A stretch of 64,000 nucleotides of DNA from Stomoxys calcitrans. Lineage: Eukaryota > Arthropoda > Insecta > Diptera > Muscidae. Positions 30,031 through 44,200 of this stretch are shown here, one piece after another. Location of the stretch: contig NC_081556.1 of assembly GCF_963082655.1 (NCBI RefSeq), positions 151,132,501 to 151,196,500 of the forward strand, written 5' to 3'. Position 1 is the stretch's first letter. Each line of letters begins with the position of its first letter. The translations under genes and the position numbers were made by a program. The notes beneath the pieces were generated by a model, which saw nothing but the letters and a program-made list of their open reading frames with translations, ran no database searches and was not told where the DNA came from.

Positions 30031-31379
30031 ATGTATTCATACGTTAGACCTGAGTCCCAAGCTTACCACATACTTTTAGTTGATTCGCAAGAAATTCAAA
30101 CTGGTGAGTTAGATATGTATGACCATAGTATTACACTCCTCAACGATATGTAGTCACGTCTTCATTTTCATAATATGAAGCTCACAATGACTCATCAGTC
30201 CAATCAACCTTTTCTAGTCTAGATCATAGGATCCACAGTAGTAGGTTTACATAGCTCGATTGATCTCAACACAGTTCTCTGCTGCTGTATTAAAAAAATA
30301 TATAACCAAAATATCGACACACCCCAATGTTTAAGTTTAAAAAAATATTCTTTTTTTAATAAAAAAAACTTATTGATTTATCACTTTTACATGTTCAGTA
30401 ATTTATCCACAAGCGGAGAGAAAAAAATTAGACAAATATTTTGTTATATCTTTCTATTGGTGTCATTTTAGAAAGTTCGAATGATCTTCTCTGAGCTTTT
30501 TTTACACCGAACATAAAACAACACAAAGAACTACTTTGCGTTTAAAAATAGATGCCAACTACAGCATTGCAGCTATTTTGGCCGTTTTTGCTCGTACGCT
30601 CAGACTTGTTGCCTTAAACCCGTCGCAAATTCAACTGAAGGTAAGACTTCTTTATCGGAAATTTACAAGTTCATTTTATTATATTTTTTCATCTACTATC
30701 TATAGCCTGCTGCTACTGTCTACTGTCTATAGGCTGCTGCTAGCCAAAAGCCAGCTTTTTTAGGGTAGGCGAACTTTAATGTCAGATGGCTTTAAGCAAA
30801 TTTTTGGTTTGGCCTACACAGCCAGAGAGCGGGTAAGCAGAAAATCGTTATTCTTGTTTTTAGAGAGATTTTGTGGGTAAATAAATTGCGTGATGTCGTT
30901 TTACGAGTCTCAAACAAAACGCACACTTCCCATGGGAGTCTTTTTAATATGCACATATAGCGTCATCAAGCAAACAATTGGTAGAACAATAATAGCCAAT
31001 ATTTATATCGGAAGTTAAATAAATGGCTATGCCTTGTGATCACGTGTGATATTGTTTTGCGAAGACCCAACAAAATAGGAAGGGAATGGGAATTTTTGGG
31101 ATTTCCGGTAAAATATAAATAAAACCTGACCGCCTAGCCTTCTCCCCAAAGTCATGGACTAAAATTCTGGCAGAAATTGGGGATAAGTTCCTAAGTTTAA
31201 AGATTCAACCAAAGATGACGAACTTGATTTAAAAATATGTTGGATGGATATATCACATTTTAATGTAATTTTTTACGAATTATGATCGATTTAAACAATA
31301 GCGATCTCAAATTTCAAAAATCTTCGTTCAATAAAGAAATGCATAATTCACAATAGAGAGATTTCTAACGATTTTACTA
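30031..31379. other. Intergenic sequence without recognised features
   Basis: No transposon ends found. A frame at 30536-30645 ends at a donor-like AAG|GTAAGA, but it has no good acceptor or start and no family resemblance. Confidence 0.35.
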
Positions 31380-32288
31380 TTTGGTTGTCCAAAAAGTAAT
31401 TGTCGGTAATATAGTAGTAATATAGTCGGCGTTGACAAATTTTTTCAACGGCTTGTGACTCTGTAATTGCATTCTTTCTTCTGTCAGTTATCAGCTGTTA
31501 CTTTTAGCTTGCTTTAGAAAAAAAGTGCGCGAAATTTTGTTTACATTTGTTTGTTTGGCGTCAATTTTAATATGGGTACCACATGTATTGAAAGAAATTC
31601 ATTTAACAAACCGAATCAACGCTTGTGATATGCACCTTAAACGCAATAAATTCGATCCGTTTTTAAAACGAATCATAACTGGAGATGAAAAATGGATTGT
31701 TTACAACAACTTTAGTCGAAAACGATCATGGTCCAAGCATGATGAACCAGCTCAAACCACTTCAAAGGCTGATATCCACCAAAAGAAGGTTATGCTGTCT
31801 GTTTGGTGGGATTGGAAGGGTGTGGTATATTTTGAGCTGCTTCCAAGGAACCAAACGATTAATTCGAATGTTTACTGTCAACAATTGGACAAATTGAAAA
31901 CAGCCATAAAGGAGAAGCGACCAGAATTGGTCAATCGTAAAGGTGTCATATTCCACCAGGACAACGCTGGACCGCACACATCTTTGGTCACTCGCCAAAA
32001 ACTGAGTGAGCTTGGCCGGGAACTTTTGATGCATCCACCATATAGCCCTGACCTTGCACCATCAGCCTACCATTTATTTCGATCTTTTCAGAACTCCCCA
32101 AATGGTAAAACTTTCGGCAATGATGAGGCTATAAAATCGCGCTTGGTTCAGTTTTTTGCAGATAAGGGCCAGAAGTTCTATGAGCGTGGAATACTAAATT
32201 TGCCAGGAAGATGGCAAAAGGTTATCGAACCAAATGGCAATTATATATTTGATTAAAGTTCATTCTAAGTTTTATTAAAAATGCATTA
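31380..32288 (+). mobile_element. Mariner transposon, deleted at both the 5' coding part and the right end
   Basis: The left end tttggttgtccaaaaagtaattgtcgg is preceded by TA. Non-coding leader (gacaaattttttcaacggcttgtgactctg) is as in the MITEs, then transposase sequence. The right side stops within aaaaatgcatt, so the right terminal repeat is missing. The DNA-binding N-terminal half of the transposase is absent, the same deletion as in 61570-62487. Confidence 0.88.
31630..32256 (+). pseudogene. Mariner transposase, C-terminal catalytic part, active site changed
   Basis: The frame is open from 31525 (a GTG); the first ATG is at 31630. Mariner DD34D transposases cut and paste their own element in the nucleus. 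Numbering from 31525: catalytic D54 in ITGDEKW and D146 in HQDNAGPHTS are present. The third position, 34 residues later in PYSPDLAPSxYHLF, is alanine 181 instead of aspartate (codon GCC at 32065-32067). With the N-terminal helix-turn-helix region also missing, it should be inactive, although about 240 codons remain free of stops. Confidence 0.88.
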
Positions 32289-32689
32289 AAATACCTGAAA
32301 AAATATAATTTGTATACAATTGTTTTGTTATTTGGTATTTGAAGGTTTTGTTGAGGAAAACAAATGAAAAGTGTAACCCAATCTAATATGCCTTATAATT
32401 TTTCTTATAAATGAAAATGCTGGGAAAAAAATATAAGTTCTGTATAATAAAGTTTCTATATAATGAAGTAATTTTCTGGTCTCGTCAAGATTCATTATGG
32501 GGAAGTTCGACGGTACTTCACACATTTGTCATTTGACCATTAAAAAATATTTTCAACCAAAAAAAAAAATCTGGTCGTTTGACTTGTAAACACTTCGTGA
32601 CAGCTACCCTGTATTCGTGGTCGTTGTAAAATCTTGTTTGTTACAATCACTTTATAATCTTTAAAACAAGAGAGACAGATGACTTTTTT
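32289..32689. other. Unassigned AT-rich sequence
   Basis: Nothing recognised between the broken mariner end and the next DINE-like element. Confidence 0.4.
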
Positions 32690-34050
32690 ATATCCTACAC
32701 CACCGCTGTGGTACAGGGTATTATAGATTTGTGCATTTGTTTGCAACGCTAAGAAGGAGAAGTGCTAGATAAGTATACCAATCGACTCAGAATCACTTTC
32801 TGATTCGATTTAGCCATGTACGTCTGTGAGTCCATGTATTCTTGTAATCAAAGTACAGGTCGCATTTGTTGTCCGATTGTCACGAAATTCTGCACATGTC
32901 ACTTTTTTGGTCCAAGGACAAACGCTATTGATTTTGAAAAAAAAAAAATCGGTTCAGATTTAGATATAGCTCCCATATATATATTTCATCCGATTTGGCT
33001 TTTTATGGCTGTAGAATCCACAATTTTCGTCCGATCTTTAAAAAATTTGGCATTGGGTATTTTATTTGAGGTCTACATATGTGTGCTAAATTTCATAAAA
33101 ATCGGTTCAGATTTAAAAATAGCTCCCACATATATGTATCGCCCGACTTGCAATTAAATGGCCCTAGTAGCTACAATTTTCAACCGATTTGCACAAAATT
33201 TGGCACGGGCTGTTTTGTTACTGATCTTAACATATCTGGAAAATTTCATCAAAATTGGTTCTGACTTAGATATAGCTCCCATATATATCTTTCATCCGAT
33301 TTGGACTATTAAGGCTGTAAATGCCACAATCTTCACCAAATTTGGCGTGGAGTCGTTTTTGTGAAATCTCAATGTATGTGCAAAATTTCATAAAAATCGG
33401 TTCAGATTTAGATATAGCTCCCATATATAACTTTCATCCGATTTGGCCTTTTAAGGCTGTAGAAGCCACAATTTTGGTCCGATCTATACAACATTTAGCA
33501 TGAGGTGCTTTATTTGACGTCTTCATATGTGTGCAAAATTTCATAAAAATCGGTTTAGATTTAGATATAGCTCCCATATATATCGTTCATCCGATATGGC
33601 CTTTTAAGGCTGTAGAAGCCACAATTTTCGTCCGATTTTGCATGAAAAAATTTGCGCAAAATTTCATTAAAATCAGTCCTTATTTAGATAAGTCTCCAAT
33701 GTGTATATTTCATCCGATATGGACTTTTAAGGCAGTAAAATTCACAATTATGGTTACATCTCTACAATATAGGGCGTGAGATGTTCTATTTCATGTCCCA
33801 GTATGTGTCATTAAAATTTGCTCAGGTTTCGATATAACTCCCATATAATCTTTAATCCGATATTGCCTTTTAAAGATGTTGAAATCCAAATCTTTTGTCC
33901 AATGGCAGAAAAATCTTACAAGGTTCTAAATTGCTACTTCTATTGGTATACAAATTAAAGTCTGACTAGATTTCGAGATAAGTTCTACATATAAAAAGTA
34001 CTACATGCACGAGGTGGTGTAAGGTATTATATAGTCGGTACCGCCCCACT
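32690..34050 (+). mobile_element. DINE-1-like element, second unit type, well preserved
   Basis: 5' end tatcctacaccaccgctgtggtacagggtattata then gcatttgtttgcaacgctaagaaggag, very close in layout to Drosophila DINE-1. Next comes gattcgatttagccatgtacgtc. About six units follow with gatttagatatagctcccatatat and ccgatttggccttttaaggctgtagaagcc. Right end gaggtggtgtaaggtattatat is inverted relative to the left. Confidence 0.82.
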
Positions 34051-34079
34051 TTTGCCTTTCCTTACTGGTTTATCATGGT

Positions 34080-34560
34080 TAAGTTTCCCATATAGACCAC
34101 CCGATTAAAATTTTTGGGCATTAAAAAAATTTTTTTTTGATACCATTTCGCTGAAATTTTGAACCGTGCATTGTATTAGAAACCTTGATCTTCGTGCAGA
34201 GTATGGTTCATATCAGTCTATATTAGGATATAGCAGCCATATAGTCCGATTTTAGGTTTGGGTCTAATAAAAGTCGAATTTATTACTCGATTTCCCTGAA
34301 ATTTAGTTTAGTGAGTTTTAATAGGTCCTTTGATATCTATTTCGGGTATGATCTATAACTGATCATATTTCGATATACCATATACCATATTCACCGATCT
34401 TGCGATTTAAGGTCCAGGGCCCACAAACGCCGCATTTTTTACGATTTGCCGAAATTTGAAACAATGCTGAGGGTGTTTCAGATCGGGCTATATTTGGATA
34501 TAGCTGCCATATGGACCAATCTCCCGATATAAGGTTTTGGAATGTTCATGGTCAAGTTTG
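34080..34560. repeat. Decayed DINE-type units
   Basis: Three to four diverged units (catatagaccacccgatt; aggatatagcagccatatagtccg; tggatatagctgccatatggacc). No ends recognised. Confidence 0.55.
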
Positions 34561-35108
34561 CTTATTGAGTTTTATAGCATAAAAAAATTAAAAATAATTA
34601 TTTTAGCAACTTCACGGCTTTTGCTAAATTTTCTATTATTTTATTAATGTGGTGATTAAAATGAAAAATAAAATTGTTGCTACCAAAACTGAGATAATTG
34701 TTTTAATTTAAAGGCTTATTTGAATGTTTTATTACTTACTGTTTTTGTTCTACCACTATACTTTATTAATTAAATATATTGCAAATTATAAATAATGTCT
34801 ATGAAAATGACGTGAATAGTCGAAGAACACCCTTACATCAGGCAAAAATGATAACAAGTTAATTCAAAATTGTTTTATAATGCTCGGAGTACTTTTGTTT
34901 TTTGCGTAAAATTACTCTGAAATAGAGAAAAAAAAAGTAATTAAAGTTTGCCAACCAAAAATTGTAATTCCCTGAATAGGTCTGTTTGGAAAAACATGCA
35001 AGGCCTTAATGAAATTTAACACTACTGTTCATAGACCTTTGGGCGGATGTTTTTTCTCCAAACTTCAATTAAGAGATATTATAAACTAGGAATACAAAGT
35101 CAACTTAC
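34561..35108. other. AT-rich sequence after the last firm exon of the upstream transporter
   Basis: No repeat or coding signal recognised. It is either intron (if the donor at 35108 is used) or 3' untranslated and flanking DNA (if the TAA at 35107-35105 is the end). Confidence 0.4.
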
Positions 35109-35265
35109 AATATCAGAGCTATGGCCAGTATGAAAAGATTCGCATTGACAACATTGAAAAAACCTGGAAATGTTGTCAATGTTGATCGATAGATGATGGT
35201 GTACAAAGGCGATGCCACAAAGGGTATAAAGGCTTGTATGGCACTTGTGAATGAGAAGAGTTTAC
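35109..35265 (-). CDS. Upstream transporter, exon 8 (157 nt)
   Basis: TM11 and TM12: GKLFSFTSAIQAFIPFVASP and NVVNANLFILAIALI. The acceptor is good (cttctatttttag). The exon meets a strong donor (ATATT|GTAAGT) and, in the unspliced frame, a stop two codons later. Confidence 0.85.
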
Positions 35266-38200
35266 CTAAAAATAGAAGCAAAGAAAAAAAGATTTTAATA
35301 AATAACAAAAACAAATCGGCTAATCACATTATGGTACGATCTTTTACAATGCCCAAGACCTTGAATAAGGAGATCGTTCTAAATGATAAATATAAACAAA
35401 TATAGACCGATCTGTACCATATTCAGCCACAGAAGACTTGTGTTGAATTTCAGGGAAATCAGGTAATACGAGGGTTGCCTTTTATATTTTAGGATTAGAG
35501 AACACAAAAACAAATATTAATCATCGAAAATTGCTTTATTATTTTTCAAAATATTTCCCATTAAGATCAATACACATTTGCATGCGTTTGAACCATCCGT
35601 TTGTCGAAGCACTTTTGCCACTCTGATATTGAGGTGTCTCCAAAACATGCATTCTGGACGCATCAATAGCTTCTTCAGAAGTCGAAAAACGTTTACCTCT
35701 CATTTTATTTTTTACATACGGGAATAAAAATAAGTTATTTAGTGCCAAGTCAGGACTATACGGTGGAAGACTCATCAAATCGATGTTTTGATTGCTCAAA
35801 AATGCAGTTGTTTCGTATTTTTGAAGCATTTCTTTCGACCAATCGACACGAGCCTATTTTGGGATCCAAATTGAATTAATGCTGGTCCCACTATTGTCCA
35901 ATGTTGCAATATCTGTTGGCGCACAGCATCAATGGTTTTTGGAACAACAAATGATTTAGGACCACCTTCACGAAATTCGTCTTGGAGTGAACTAGGACCT
36001 TGGTTAAATTCACCATACCATCGATAAACACTGTTCCTTGATGAAACTTCATTGCCAAAAATTTAACTAAGTTCATCGATGCACTTTTGTTGGGTTAATC
36101 CACGTTGAAAGTTGTAAAAAATAATCGCACGAAAATGTTTACGATTTAATTTAACAAATAGCGCTCGTATGTCAAAACGTTCTGAGTACGTAGTATAACC
36201 TCAAAAATTTCAAGCTTTACGATTGAGCTGTCAGTTGGCAAATTGCAACACCAATGTTGTCCAATTCCGAAATATAAAAGGCAACCCTCGTAAGTGCATC
36301 TTTTAACGGTCAAGGCCTTTAATCGGACAATCGATCTATATGTCAGCTATATCCAAATTTGGTCCGATCATGACCGTACTAAATAAAGATTTTGAGGGGC
36401 CTAACACATTTTACTGTGCTATAGTTCAGCGAAGTTCGGTAATAAATGTACTATTTATTGGGCCAGAAAGCAACCGTGGCACAGAGGTTAGCATGTCCGC
36501 CTATGACGCCGAACGCCTGAGTTCAAACCCCAGCGTGAACATCAAAAACTAATTTTTTCAGCGGTGGTTATCACTTTACTAATGCTGGCTATATTTGTGA
36601 GGTATCCGGCCATGTTAAAATATCGCTACCAAGTGGTGTCGAAATGGGGCACGCCGTTCAGGCTCGACATAAAAAATGAGTCCCCTTATCATTGAATTTA
36701 AACCTTAATCAGACTGCACACATTGATATGAGAGAAGTATACCCTGTTCTTTAATGGAATGTTCATGGGAAATTTAGTATTTATGGGGCCTAAGGTCTTG
36801 GCCCCATCGGAGGATCCGTCTTTATGACAGGTATATCCAAATATGGTCCGATTTGAACCATACTTGACACGGAAGTCAAAGTCTAGACATAGAAAAATTT
36901 TTTTCTAGCCTTAAAGTACGTTTACATTGCCCATTAAATCCGACTTTATGGCCTTTTCGATATTTAAGTGCTAAATCCAGTGTTTTTTGCAGGTTTTACC
37001 GTACAAAAATAAATCCAATTCTTGCAGTATTTATTCTTAAATCCCAAATAAACCCGATTTCAGGACTGAATAATCGATAAAAGTACCAAATTATAAAACT
37101 GTTTTCAAGAATTTTGTATGGATGTGTGTGATATGCACATTCATGCATACGCATGTACGCTTAAATCTCCAAAAACGCAGTGTAAACGGACAGGATTTGT
37201 TTTTGGATTTAGCGAAATCCAGATGATAAAAATTTCAATGTAAGCGTGATATTTAAGATTTGAGCAAAAGATGATGAACTTAATTTAAAGATGTCCCATT
37301 TTAAATTTTCTTAAGAATTCGTTTGGTGAAAGACTTTTTTTAGTTGATTTTAAAGAATTTTTAACTTTAATGGTTGTTTTGAAAATGCTTTAAACTTATT
37401 ATTAAAGGACAAAAATCTTTAAACGAAGTTCAAAATATCGTTGAAAGTTTGAAAATTTCCTTAGGGACAGGGTCAATGTTGTTCCTTAGCTAAAGATACA
37501 AAAATGCCTTCAGAAATAAAAAAGTTTTTAAATAATTTAAGTTTAAATTGTAAAGATGCTTAGTTTAAAAATTGTTTTTTTTTTTTATAAGAAATTGAAA
37601 ATCATCTGTGAAGAGACATCTGTGAAAAATCAGTTCGAATCGAATGGAAGTCGTTAGCTCATAGCATCTATAGACAAAAATTTTGCAAATTTTGCCCATG
37701 AACATTCCACTAAGGAACAGGGGAAAACTTCTCACATATCATGAGTGCAGTTCGATTCAAGTTTAATCTCAATGATAAGGGGCCTCCTTTTTATAGCCGA
37801 GTCCGAAATGCGTGCCGAAGGGCGGCACCTCTTTGGAGAGAAGTTTTTACATGGCATAGTACCTCACATATGTAGCCAGCATTAGAAGAGGAAAACCACC
37901 GTTGAAAAATGCTTTTCTGATGGTCTCGCCAGGATTCGAACCCAGGCGTTCAGCGTCGTAGACGGGCATGCTAACCTCTGGGTTACGAATTGTACACAGC
38001 GTCTTTATTTAAAAGATTCGCTTCTTTGGCTTGCATTCATAACCCAAATTCTTCGACAAAGCAAAAAATATTTAATTATATGCACGTTTTTTTTATAGAT
38101 TTTTTTCAACATAGAGAAGGATGGACATGGCTAAATTGTCCCAGATATTTAGGAGGTTCAATAGTATCAACATTCTTTATGGGGTCGAAATTGATATTCC

Positions 38201-41200
38201 GAATATCCCCATGCTTAAATGTTGGGTAAAAAATTATTGGGTTGCCCAAAAAGTAATTGCGGATTTTTTAAAAGAAAGTAAATGCATTTTTAATAAAACT
38301 TAGAATGAACTTTAATCAAATATACTTTTTTTTACACTTTTTTTCTAAAGCAAGCTAAAAGTAACAGCTGATAACTGACAGCAGAAAGAATGCAATTACA
38401 GAGTCACAAGCTATGAAAAAATTTGTCAACGCCGACTATATGAAAAGTCCGCAATTACTTTTTGGGCAACCCATTATTACCGTTATTGCCGAATACTTAC
38501 CCAATTCATTTGCTGGCAGAAGATTTGTCAAAACAGTTCTTAGCATGGGATTAACTATGGACTTGAATACACCCAGACCAATGGCCAAATATAATTGCCA
38601 ATTAGTGGCAGCGAAAGCCTTCATCAAGCTGCTGGTGGTTTGTGAGAGCAAAGCATAAATGGCCACCGTTAAAAGTTGCATTTTGAATACCTGCAAAAAT
38701 TCAAACAAAAACGTAACTTTATATAAGGCACTAAGAGATTGCTTGACCTTAAACTTACCTTTCTTAATAGCCATACACCCAAGATATTACCCAGAATGGG
38801 TACCAATATGCTCACTGTCTCATAGGTAGTAAAATCTTTAACAGTCCATTGGAATTTCTCTCGCACAAATAAATAAAAAACGGTCATCGATCCCTCTGGA
38901 GGACATCAGGTAAACACAGGTGGCAATCAAAAAACAAAAATTTAAAACGTGGTCAATTAGTATTGCTAGTCCGTTAGCAGTGATCAATAAACTCCCACTT
39001 ACCCACCACAAAGGCACACGTCAACAAACAGCCCACAATCAACAAGATAACCGAACGTGTTTCATATTCGCGTTGCCTGAAACACGTTTCATACATTGAC
39101 TTGAGGTGATTAATGTCCAATAAACTTTTGTAACGATTTGTTGCAGTTTGCTGTTGCTGAGTCTCTTCCAATGCCTCCTCCTGATTTTGATTAGGTTCTG
39201 TCGACACCGCTGTGGTTGTGTTGGCTGTTGATCCTTGATCATCTTCCCTCGGCTCATTGGCAGTTCGACGTGCATTTAAACTTTCCGGCACCAAGAAGAT
39301 TACTATTAATGTGGCCCACAAAATACTTATGGATGATATAAAGAATATCAGTGTGGAGGATTCATAGGCATTGTAGATGTAGCCAGAGGAAAAGGAGCCC
39401 ACCATAAGACCTGTATAAATGACAGCTTCATATAGAGTCATTCTAGGGAGATATAAAAGAGATAAACGATTTAAGCGAAAACAAATTAAAAGGTGTTATG
39501 TTCGGCTGGGCCGAACTTTGGATACCCACCACCTCGGGTATATCTTGTATCTTGAATGTAGATAACCAAAACAACAACAAACAAAATCGTGCTCTAGCAC
39601 AATGCTGATATTATTACAGTGTCCGCCCCCTAAACTACCTTCAAACCGGCCATGTTTGCCTACTATGGCAATAAGTGGCACAAATTTGATAGGTATTAGA
39701 TAGTGGAAAACGAATTTGATATTTTTCAGAGCTAAGTCCATGGGTGGCCGCCCCACCCTACATACCCATCAAACTGGACATATTTGTGGATTATGGCAAA
39801 AAGAGCCTCAAATCTGGTATCTATTGTATGGCTAAGAGTTTCAGGGACGTCTCACTTCATAAACTTCCTCTCAATCATACATATATACCGACTATATGTA
39901 TGGTTTGAATCTAATATCCACTTTCAGGGCAAAGCGAAACCACCAAAACCAAAAGAGAATGAAGTAGATCTAACATCTAAACTTTAATGGGCGTATCCTC
40001 CCTTTACCCTATTTTCAAAAATATCAGATCTCGGGTATGAGTGTGGCGATTTAAGCGAAATATAGTTTGTTTATAATAACTCGAAAACAGAAATTTCTTA
40101 TCCTTATTTAGGGTGGGATATCTTTTGGGCGGTGCGACCTCCAAAACCCTCCAAATGGAAATCTAAGCCAATAATGACAATATGTGGCTCAAATTAAGGG
40201 TATTTAAGACTAGATCACGAATCTGATATATAGGCGTCCATTTCACCCCCAGAAATACCTCCATACCGGATATATTTACCGACCACAGCAATATAAGGCT
40301 CAAATGAAAGGTATTTGGAAGTAGAGCACGAAAATGATATCCACATTGTGGCAAAATATCTGAAAGGCCGTACCAGCATTCCAAAACAGGACTTATTTCC
40401 TGCCAGTGTCAGTATAGGGCTCAGATGAAATAAGAGAGTAGATGAAGTACACTTGTGGCCTTCATTACCCATTGCAAACTCAGCCCCGATAAGCCGTGCA
40501 TAAATAAAACCCCCATATAACCCGATTTTCGGATTTGACTTTTAAACTTTTAGAACACCCAACTTTAGGCGAGTTAGTTAAAATTTTATGAAGTAAACTT
40601 ATAACCCCTAAACATCCATATCCAATAAGCCCCAGACAATAGAGAAGAATTAAAGTCGATTTGATTTTTCCGCCTCTATAAACTTAAAATTTTCTCCGAT
40701 TTGATTGAAAAATGGTACGTAAAGAACACCTTTAATATTAAAGTAACTTTAACATTCAAACCAAATACTTTCCCATGTCATGCAATTTTTGCCCTTGAAC
40801 ATTCCACTAAGGAACAGGGGCAAACTTTTCACATATCAATGAGTGCAGTCCGATTCAAGTTCAAGCTCAATGATAAGGGGCCTCCTTTTTATAGCCGAGT
40901 CCGAATGGCGTGCCGCAGTGCGACATCTGTTTGGAGAGAAGTTTAACATGGCATGGTATTTCCAAATGTTGCCAGCATTAGGAGGGGAAAATCACCGCTG
41001 AAAATTTTTTCTGATTCGAACCCCGGGTGTTCAGCGTCATAGGCGGACATGCTAACCTCTGCCCTACGGTGGCCTCCGGTCCCATGTTATGAGCCCCAAA
41101 AAATCTCATTTCTTTGCTGATATGCTTTTCTCAAGCACATCAAATGATCCTCAGATAAGTTCGTAGGTAAAAATATTGGGTTGTCCAAAATGTAATTGCG

Positions 41201-44200
41201 GAATTTTCATATAGTCGGCGTTGACAAATTTTTTCACAGATTGTGACTCTGTAATTGCATTCTTTCTTCTGTCAGTTATCAGCTGTTACTTTTAGCTTGC
41301 TTTAGAAAAAAGTGTAAAAAAAGTATATTTGATTAAAGTTCATTCTAATCGCTATTAGAAATGTATTTACTTTCTTTTAAAAAATCCGCAATTACTTCTT
41401 GGGCAACCCAATATATTACCGACAATTACTTTTTCACTTCACAAATGTTGCCAGCATTAGGAGGGGAAAACCACCGCTGAAAATTTTTTCTGATGGTCTC
41501 GCCAGGATTCGAACCCAGGAGTTCAGCGTCCCCTAAAAATCTCATGCTTTTCTCAAACACATCAAATGATGCCCTGATAAGTTCTTATATCCCTTATTTT
41601 CTTAGGTAGATCTAGCCCCGATTGTGCTTTTTAAACCCCTAAAAGCCCCACTTTTTTAACCAATTGGATTTCTCCAAAATTATCCACACATAAGTAGAAC
41701 ATTTTTTTTTTTGCAGAATCCATGATGGTTGGTGCCTGAGGTTTGGACTGGCCGAACTTGGCGCTTTGTTTCAAATTTATTTATTTCAGATGCATTTATA
41801 CAATCAAAAATAGTCATACTTACCTATAAGGTCTTTCACTAGGAGTAGAAATATCAGATATATAACAAAAAGTGGCTACCGAATAGGTCACACCATCTCC
41901 CAATAGTGATAGCGGTACAGTGGGAAGCAAATAAAACCATGGGTTAACATCATAATTCTCCGATAAATGGCTTATTAAGCAGGTAAAAGTGTAGAACAAA
42001 AAGTAACCTACATTTAAAAAAAAGAGAACAAATGTTAATCATATGTGACATACATGCCGTAACAACTTAAACAATAAAATAAAAACAAGTTCGGGCGATC
42101 CCAAGGCGTATTTATAAGGTGGCCGCATCGGCGAATTGCTGTATATATCAAAATTTGTAAATAGGGTGAAGAAAATTCAAGTCGCCGTGACATTTAGAAT
42201 GTTAGGCAAATTTGCTTCGACCAATCAGAGCAAGAAGAAAGAAATTTATTAATTTTTGAGTGACAAGCAAACAAAAACAAGTAAAAGCGTGCTAAGTTCG
42301 GCCGAGTCGAATCTTATATACCCTCCACCATGGATCGCACTTGTCGAGTTCTTTTCCCGTCATCTCTTCTTAGGCAAAAAAGGATATAAGAGAAGATTTG
42401 CTCTGCTATTAGAGCGATATCAAGATATGATCCGGTTTAGACCAAAATTAAATTATATGTTGGAGACCTGTGTAAAATGTCAGCCAATTCGAATAAGATT
42501 TGCGACCTTTGGGGTCTCAAGAAGTAAACTAGAGAGATCGATTTATATGAGAGCTATATCGGGCTATAGACCGATTCAGACCATAACAAACACGCATGTT
42601 GATGGTCATGAGAGAATCCGTGGTACAAAATTTCAGCCAAATCGGATAATAATTGCGACCTCTAGAAGCTCAAGAAAACAAGATCCCAGATCGATTTATA
42701 TGGCAGCTATATCAGGTTATGAACCGATTTGAACCCTATTTGACACAGTTGTTGAAAGTAAGAATAAAATACGTCATGCGAAATTTCAGCCAAATCGGAT
42801 AGGAATTGCACCCTCTAGAAGCTCAAGAAATCAAGTCCCAAGATCTGTTTATATGACAGCTATAACAGGTTATGAACCGATTTGAACCATACTTGGCACA
42901 GTTGTTGGATATCATAACAAAACACATCGTGCAAAATTTCATTCCAATCGGATAAGAATTGCGCACTCTAGAGGCTCAAGAAGTCAAGACCCAAGATCGG
43001 TTTATATGGCAGCTATATCAGATTATGAACCTATTTGAACCATACTTGGTACAGTTATTGGATATCATAACAAAACACGTCGTGCAAAATTTCAATCCAA
43101 TCGGATGAGAATTGCGCACTCTAGAGGCTCAAGAAGTCAAGACCCAAGATCGGTTTATATGGCAGCTATATCAAAAAATCTAATCTATCTATATCAAAAC
43201 ATGGACCGATATGGCCCATTTACAATACCAACCGACCTACACTAGTAATAAGTATTTGTGCAAAATTTCAAGCGGCTAGATTTACTTCTTCGGAAGTTAG
43301 CGTGCTTTCGACAGACAGACGGACGGACATGCTAGATCGACATAAAATTTCGCGACGTTCAAGAATAAATATACTTTATGGGGTCTCAGACGAATATTTC
43401 GAGTAGTTACAAACAGAATGACGAAATTAGTATACCCCCCATCCTATGGTGGAGGGTATAAAAACAACTAAAAATGTCAAAAATTCCTATTAGCTCCAGA
43501 CAAAACCATTAATATGGCAGGTTTAATTATTGTTCTCACGAGGTTGTTTTAGCGGTAAACTAGCTATCAACAGCTACCAAGAAAAAGTGAGTCCAGATCC
43601 CTCTGTGCGCACCCCATCTTAGTCGCAGAGTTCCTGGGTCTTGACACTCAACAGAATCAAGCAGGCGAAAGATAGAACACAGCAAAATGCTACAACAAGA
43701 ACAACAGGAATGCATTTAATCTTCCACGGCAGACCAGGGTAGTTCTAGCTCAATTCCAAGGGGGCTGGGGTTGATTCCAACATCATAGACGTTTGTCACT
43801 ATTATAACCAGGGACCACTCATCAAATGTGTCAAATGCATGACTCTCTGGAGGACATGAGGATTACTCCTGAATTGAGTTCATACGATGGTCATGGACAA
43901 GATAGTTAGCGTACCACTAGCAAAGGGCTACAATAGGAATATTGTGACTAGAGCTCAATGACGGTTTTTTTAACCCTTTTTGGGGCTATTGAATAATTGT
44001 GGAATTTTTTGGTCATTTGAAAAGGAGGGGGCTAAAGCTTGTTGGCTACAAAAATGACACTCACTCATCTTAGAGTGTGGTCGTTCAGATTGCCAAGATT
44101 GGCCAATGGGCTTGACGTAAACCCCCGAAAGATAAAGTTGGTGCTATTCACCAATATGAAGTAATTTGGTGTGTTTAAGGGACCTCTCCCAGATGGGGTA

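Noticed and set aside
37900..37990. Possible tRNA genes at A-box/B-box motifs
   Set aside because: The motifs are at fixed places in about ten SINE copies and no acceptor stem or cloverleaf forms.
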